Below, piece by piece: positions 58,158-64,000 of a DNA stretch of 64,000 nt; within the stretch, counting starts at the first letter, position 1, and each line of letters begins with the position of its first letter. The stretch spans positions 27,206,001 through 27,270,000 of the forward strand of contig CM060070.1 in the NCBI GenBank assembly GCA_030533445.1, read 5' to 3'. The DNA is from Cyprinodon diabolis (lineage: Eukaryota; Chordata; Actinopteri; Cyprinodontiformes; Cyprinodontidae). The translations under genes and the position numbers were made by a program. The notes under the pieces were generated by a model. The model ran no database searches. It saw only the letters and a program-made list of their open reading frames with translations, and had not been told where the DNA came from.

Positions 58158-59417
58158 ATGTGGGTTCTGGATAAGATCCGTGGCTCGGTGGAGACGGGTA
58201 TGCTTAGACAAGGAGACAATGGTGACAGGAAGGCTGTGGCTCCAGCTTACAGCAATGTGCTCACTCCTGACAAGATCCCAGACTTTTTTATCCCTCCAAA
58301 GCTGGTCAGCTGCCCCTCAGACCCCGAGGCTCCCGGCATCAAGCCTAAAGAGTTGCTGCATCCTTCTACATCTGAGCAAACTATCAGCACCAACAGGAAG
58401 ATCAGCAGTCCAAGGAGCCCTCGGCTGGTGGCTAAGATAGCAGGAGACACAAAGAACCTGCTGAGAGCGGCAAACCGCCACATCATCCAGATAGAGAGTG
58501 CTGATGATGTCGTGGCTGGGGACACCAATGCAGACCCCCAGTCCCAGACAGCCATGTCCCTCCCATACGTTCCTAAGACTCAGACATCTTATGGCTTCGC
58601 CACCCTAAAAGAGAGCCCCCACACTCGGCGCAAAGAGTCCCTATTTCACTGCGAGCTGACCAGTCCAATCACTTCCCCAAACACCCAGAGGAAGACTCCA
58701 GGGAAGGGCAGTGAGACAGGGAACCGCCTGACCCCAGCTGACTGCAACACCTCCCACATGAACCCTTACCGTTACTTCAGTGGCGGAGAAAGTGACACCT
58801 GCTCCTCTGCGGAATCATCTCCTTTCAGTTCTCCATTGCTGTCCCGCTCTGCTTCGCTTCTCAAGATCTTCACCCATGAGACACAGGCCAAAGTGGTGAA
58901 AGCCAAGCGGACGCTGGCTCGCCACAGCTCCCTGTCCACAGACGAGTGCAGCTCGGCAGAACCCAGTCCCAACATCCAGCGACGTCTCAGAATCCCGTCC
59001 CTTCACGGCGCGGCTGGAGCATCTGAACACGGCCTCCAGCGGGAGCACACCATCAACCTGCACAAGGGAGGCACATTAAGGATCAGCGTCAACCATGACT
59101 CCACCACATCACGCTTGCTCATCCGTGTTCTGGTGGCTGAGAGTCTGTACGACAAAAGCGTTGACATCAAAAGCATCAACTGCTGTGTGTCGGTGTACCT
59201 TAACCCGGGCAAGCTGCAGAAGCAGAGAAGCAACATTATTAAGAACAGCCGCAACCCCGTCTTCAATGAGGACTTCTTCTTTGACTCCATTAGCTCTGCT
59301 CAGGTGAAGAACCTTTCGGTTAAGTTCAAGGTGGTGAACAAGGGCACCAGCCTGAAGAGGGACACGCTGCTCGGCGAAAGGGAAGTTCCTCTGGCAAAGC
59401 TGCTCTCTGGACTCTAA
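58158..59417 (+). CDS. c2cd4c: C2 calcium-dependent domain-containing protein 4C-like
   Basis: A single coding exon of 419 residues, close to human C2CD4C in length and block order. The ATG at 58158 (MWVLDKIRGS) is chosen because vertebrate C2CD4C begins MWFLERLRGS after a few residues; the open frame extends upstream only to a GTG. Conserved blocks: YSNVLTPDKIPDFFIPPKL (31-49), STSEQ, SPRSPRL, HIIQIESADD (108-117), MSLPYVPKTQTSYGF, ESPHTRRKESLFH (153-165), YFSGGESDTCSSAESSPF (206-223) and SPLLSRSASLLK. The C2 domain fills about 298-419, with INCCVSVYLNPGKLQKQRS, RNPVFNEDFFFD and LKRDTLLGE. The usual Ca2+-binding DxD loop is not seen, so binding may be Ca2+-independent (inference). The serine-rich middle is probably disordered. 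The biological role is poorly known; relatives C2CD4A/B are inflammation-linked nuclear proteins. Its closeness to cdc34 matches human 19p13.3. Confidence 0.95.
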   Translation: MWVLDKIRGSVETGMLRQGDNGDRKAVAPAYSNVLTPDKIPDFFIPPKLVSCPSDPEAPGIKPKELLHPSTSEQTISTNRKISSPRSPRLVAKIAGDTKNLLRAANRHIIQIESADDVVAGDTNADPQSQTAMSLPYVPKTQTSYGFATLKESPHTRRKESLFHCELTSPITSPNTQRKTPGKGSETGNRLTPADCNTSHMNPYRYFSGGESDTCSSAESSPFSSPLLSRSASLLKIFTHETQAKVVKAKRTLARHSSLSTDECSSAEPSPNIQRRLRIPSLHGAAGASEHGLQREHTINLHKGGTLRISVNHDSTTSRLLIRVLVAESLYDKSVDIKSINCCVSVYLNPGKLQKQRSNIIKNSRNPVFNEDFFFDSISSAQVKNLSVKFKVVNKGTSLKRDTLLGEREVPLAKLLSGL

Positions 59418-60290
59418 AGCCACAGGAGAGGGAGTTTAAAGGGATAATTTGGGATTTTTAAAGAGAGATTCAGGTGAAAGCTTACACTCATTTTTCCTCT
59501 GACCTACCATGGATAACTTTTGGCATCTGAATTAACTTTGAATTTATAACCACTGGTCGTGGCAGCTGATGCTAAATGCTGAAAAACCGAAGTGGACTCT
59601 TACTGTCTGAAAACAACTCTGGTTTCCAAACAATTTGTTTCAAAACACAATCATTTTAATCTCCTTTATTAAGAGAGACATCTATACTTATTTCATTTTG
59701 TGGAAAAATTAAGGGAGTAAACCAGCAATGATCTGTATGAAACATAACCCCCCAAAAAAGCAGAAAAACACACAAAAAAACATAAATAATTTCAACTAAT
59801 TCATTGATTTCTACACTGAAGCAGTCTCTGTCATTAATGCTTCATTAATGTTAAGGTTCAGGATTAGTTGTTCCTTTATTCAGATGCTTCTAACCTTAAC
59901 CATTACTAGCTGTTAGCCTCAGCCTATGAGACTAACTAATCTGGATTTATAATAAATGAAGACACAGACAGAATTATTTACTACAACTACTGCTTGTAAC
60001 CTTTTAACAAAGTCTCCATTTGGATATCCCAGACTGTTACTTTAAAACTCAAAGGATTGTGGCTAAAGCTCTACTTTTGTGTTTGCACTGTTTTCTCAAT
60101 GACTGTAAGGGTGGAGAATGTAAGAAGGAGAACGGTTTAGAAAACAACCTTCCTGTTGTAGATGAATGAAGGATTGACGAGGCCGAAGGTATGCTGAGGT
60201 TCTTTTTCTGATAATTTATTCCCATTTAACCAAACTGGACTCCAACAGCCACAGATGAATGTGACAGAATAAAGCTCTCCATTCTGAGCA
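59418..60290 (+). other. c2cd4c: c2cd4c 3' UTR
   Basis: AATAAA at 59951-59956 and at 60268-60273. No further coding potential. Confidence 0.5.
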
Positions 60291-63200
60291 CGTTTCCCCG
60301 CGTCCTGAGCCAGGTCCTCCTGGTTCAAAGGTTGGATGGCACCTGTGCGTCAGCCCGTCTCCCGTCCTCCACCTCTGACGTGCTCGTAATGGATTTATTA
60401 TTTATTATTGTAATGTGGTGGAAATCCGCAGCAGCGCAGGATTTTTTACATGAGCTCCACCATCTGCCACACAGAGATGCTTTTGTGAATGAGTGCGTGC
60501 TTTGAAGCGGCCCCAGATCCTGATGTGCAAATGATCCTTTGATCTACAGGGGGAGGGCAAGGAGCGAAAGGAACAGTCACACTTACATGCACATCAAAAA
60601 TGGAATTTTAATATGATTGATTAAGCAAAAGACTGCAATAATCTAAAACGCTGAAAATTAGAAATGTTGCAATCAGCAGGTATCTGTAAGGAGATGCATG
60701 GTTTTGAGCTTAAATTGCTTTGTGGATATTTTTATAAAAAACTACACAGCTTACTTACTCTAATCCTCTTTTTCATCAGTACACCTCAGTCTGAATGTTG
60801 CTTTAGCAGACTAAAGCCAAGAAAGGGTTAAAAGAAAAAACATAACAGTTTTATACCATGTTGTTTTGATCCAATTATTGATGTAGCATTATTAGTTTTT
60901 CCCTCTTTTTTTAAGCTAACTCTGAGCAAGACAGTTTGACTGTAACTATAAATCATCTGCATAAAGCTTAAAATTCATAAATCTTTCAGGTGAATCATGC
61001 CACAACATACCTCCTTTCTCTAATATACAGGCTTTACCCAAATAAAACCCTTCGAGATATGTCTGGGAAGAGTGTGGGGAAAAAAAACAAAAACATGAAA
61101 TAATGAAGACGACACTTTAGGGGAAATCTTCAGTTTTGATAATTAAAACTTGTCAGTATAATTAGTTTTTTTCTCCAAAACTGATTTTGAGATGCTTGTT
61201 TAAAAATCCATTTGGAGGCTCCCAGCACAAATTTTGATTATATTATGTTTTGACAATCTGAGACTTTACTCCCTGCATAAAAAATGTAAGCGTAAGAAGT
61301 AGGTACTATTAATCTGAAATGGATTAATTTCATTTTAAATGTGCCATTAAAGAGAGAAAAATAAAAGCCAAGGATAACCTAATGAGTAACAAATCAAACT
61401 AGTGTGGGGTTGTATCATGAAGATTAAGTTCTAAAGCAACATAAAAAGTCAGATTTCAATGCTTTTATCATCCTCCCTGGTCAGGGGTCAGAATAAATGC
61501 TTACATTTTATAAGTTTATGTTAACCAGTAAACAGTGTTGTTGCTTTTATCCTTTCCAGAGTTTTTGCTAACAGGTCAGCTGTTACAGGAAATGAGACAC
61601 ATCAAAAAGCCCGAGTAAAGCTTAAATAATATTAATATTTCATATAAATCAGGCAGATTTTAGGCTTTTTTGTCAAATCTAAAAAAAAAACTACTGTGTG
61701 AACCTATCGCACTAACTGGCATCTCTTCTAAGGTTGTATTCTTTGTGCATATTAGTTCATCAACATAAGAACAAGTAGATATCTGCAGAATACATGTAGC
61801 AAAAATGAAGCCTTAATATTTCTATACAGTGAACTATTGTAATAACCACACCATTTAAACACATGCCCTACATAAAAGCATAGCTCTTAAAATAAAGCAT
61901 CTAATTGGGCTTCTTGAGAAATATACAACAGGTCATGATATGTCTGACAGAGAGCATTAGATATGCAGCAAACATATCTTAAAATTATTCTCTCAACCAC
62001 AATTTTTTCTCTCAGCAGAAACACTCAGCAGAGCATTTAGGCCCAATAACAAATTTAGCCCAGCTTTTAAAATCTAGCAAGCTTATTAAATGCATCTGAC
62101 ACAATCATGATCTCTGATTGTTTTGCCAAAAGAACTAGCGTTCAATTTAAATGATGAAGGTAAAAGCGTGCACTCTTGCAACATTAAAAGTTAGTTTATG
62201 ATTCTAAAGGCAGAAAATAAAAAGGATGCATTTGTGCTTGATCATAGAAGAGCAATATATAGAACGTCCAGCTCAGATTATATCATAGCTGCTATAAAAT
62301 ATCTTCAACAGAATCTTATCCTCTGCTCTTTCATTAAATTGTCTCTGTCAAGAATATGTTCGAAAGTAAACCTATAATCTAATGTTGTCTTATTCAATTT
62401 TTTAATATAATATATATATATAAATTGAGCAAATTCAAGAGAAAGTATTGGATTAATACTTAAATGCATTAAAACCCCCCAAAAGATCAGTGTTTACAGG
62501 ATTAAACGTGATACGTATTTGGTTTCTGAAGCTTGTTTTGATCTGTTCTGATTTTCCAGCTGCAGCTGCCCAGTGTGGGCAACCTGATTAAATCTTGCGG
62601 AACCAAGCAACAGCCTCTCACTAAATAGGTACATGGCCATCATTAGTCAGACTCCTGATCCCTTATTGGGCTCTAGCATCAGCTTTAATCCTCTGTTGGT
62701 CAAATTTTCTCCACTTTAATCAAGCCTATTAAATTTGACCCTGTTAAGTAAAACTTTTAATGGTCACAGAAGCACATTTTGAGTCGCACTGTTGGCAGGA
62801 GGATGAAAGACAAGTTTATTAAACTCATCAAACCATGTAAAAAAAAAAAAAAATCAGCTGTCAATGTATGCAACCAGTCTTTAGCCTTAGTGCCTCTGTA
62901 TTAGCAATGTGCATGTAAATGTGTTATTTTTTTTAATATATGAGATTAGAGCATTGGTGTCACAGTGAGTACCAGCTGCATGGTATCAATGTGTTGCTGG
63001 TGTTTGCATGACATGCTCAACGTTTTCTGAAACCCTAAAGCCTTACTCTGAATGTCTGCGCATGAAAGAGAGAGAGATTAAGAAAGGTAGTTTTGATGTG
63101 AGTGTTTGGTTTGCACGATTTTGTCCACAGTTTCTCACTTTCTATGTAAAAAGTGAAGTATTTTTTTTTGTAAAATGCTTTTAAAATGATACTTGCGGTA

Positions 63201-64000
63201 TGTTGGATTTGTATTCAATCACTGACTGTTTAGGTTTGTTATGTTTCTCCGATTACCAATTATGCACCAGCCAGCCAGACATGCTGATGTCCAAAAAAAA
63301 AGTATCAGCTTTAACAAAGCTATTCGGTGAGCGAGGTGTAATGAAGCAGAAGCATCAAACAAGAAAACAGGAGATACAGACGGAAAACAATGTTTGGAGT
63401 TTGAATGTGAAGAGCTGTTTCGCTACTGAAGAAATTACAGATGATTTCAGCTCCAAGTCCTTTGGAGTGGAGAGAAAGAAAATGAGTTCTCACTGGCTCC
63501 TCAAATCTTCTGTTAAATACTTTTTTTCCTTTCACACGGGGTTTGCAGCCCACTGGTATTCCCCCTATAGATGTGTTCTATATTACTCAGCATACAGAGA
63601 TGCTGTTAACTGTTTTATGATGGTGTGAATTTGGTGAAATGTTGTAATCTCTGCATTGTCTTGAGCTGTTTTTGGTCTCAATGTACTTTAGATTCAAACT
63701 CCTGGTGTAACCAAACTTTCTTAAGGGTTTCTTCTAGCATGGCTGAACTTTCTTGGTTGTAGCTGTGCTTCTGTGTATATTCAGGTGAAACTTTGCTTTA
63801 GTCACAAAGTTTGATCCTCCTAACGATGCACATAATACATGGTGTGTTTTGCTGAAGGTTTGATGGTGTCCTGCTTATAGAGCTTTACCATAGTGGACCG
63901 TCATTTCTTCTGTAGTTAAATGATAGATATTGATCTCAGACTGCAGAATCTAAGTACATCTATGAGAACTGGCCATGTTTTGTGACACACAGCTGCTATG
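60291..64000. other. Intergenic, no gene seen
   Basis: AT-rich with a short (AT)n near 62405-62422. The longest open frame (63200-63628) has no recognisable motif or flanking splice or promoter signals and is probably chance. Confidence 0.55.

Noticed and set aside
63200..63628. 142-residue open frame
   Set aside because: No motif, no codon or context support, within AT-rich intergenic DNA.

Overview
This is teleost fish nuclear DNA. The evidence is vertebrate multi-exon genes with GT-AG introns, AT-rich intergenic DNA, and many fish-type interspersed repeats (a DIRS1-like tyrosine-recombinase retrotransposon, hAT and PIF/Harbinger-type non-autonomous elements, a tRNA-derived SINE and L2/Rex-like LINE remnants). 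Three genes can be supported, all on the + strand. They are the 3' part of ap3d1 (AP-3 adaptor delta subunit, 142-20418), a complete cdc34 (SCF-associated ubiquitin-conjugating enzyme E2 R1, 25099-37327) and c2cd4c (C2-domain protein, coding exon 58158-59417). All three human orthologues lie in 19p13.3, so the window looks like a conserved syntenic block.

Layout. 1-20418 holds fifteen coding exons of ap3d1 for the lysine-rich hinge and the C-terminal ear; the N-terminal trunk lies outside the window. The 9.3-kb intron 10652-19993 is a transposon nest: a 5.95-kb DIRS1-like element in antisense (10849-16800), a 1.43-kb hAT-type element with a perfect 8-bp target duplication (17101-18528) and a short hAT-type MITE (19153-19558). 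20419-22540 is the ap3d1 3' UTR. 22541-24768 is intergenic with a dead LINE. 24769-39535 is cdc34: five coding exons, a 10-kb first intron with several MITEs, and a 3' UTR of up to 2.2 kb. 39536-55400 is a long intergenic stretch with only repeats and a few exon-like or regulatory-looking signals. 55412-60290 is c2cd4c, with a predicted non-coding first exon, a 2.5-kb intron and a single coding exon. 60291-64000 shows no gene.

The most informative object is the DIRS1-like retrotransposon. Its outer ends, imperfect inverted terminal repeats and internal complementary region can be matched base by base: the internal region carries the complements of both outer ends joined at one shared base. 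Its gag, reverse transcriptase/RNase H and tyrosine recombinase frames are recognisable but carry three frame breaks and one nonsense codon. Its leader holds ten copies of a roughly 83-bp tandem unit lying just downstream of a consensus 5' splice site, an arrangement I do not recognise from described elements. Second in interest are two possible in-frame microexons in ap3d1 (24 and 21 nt). No database search was possible; family names rest on motifs and remembered family features.
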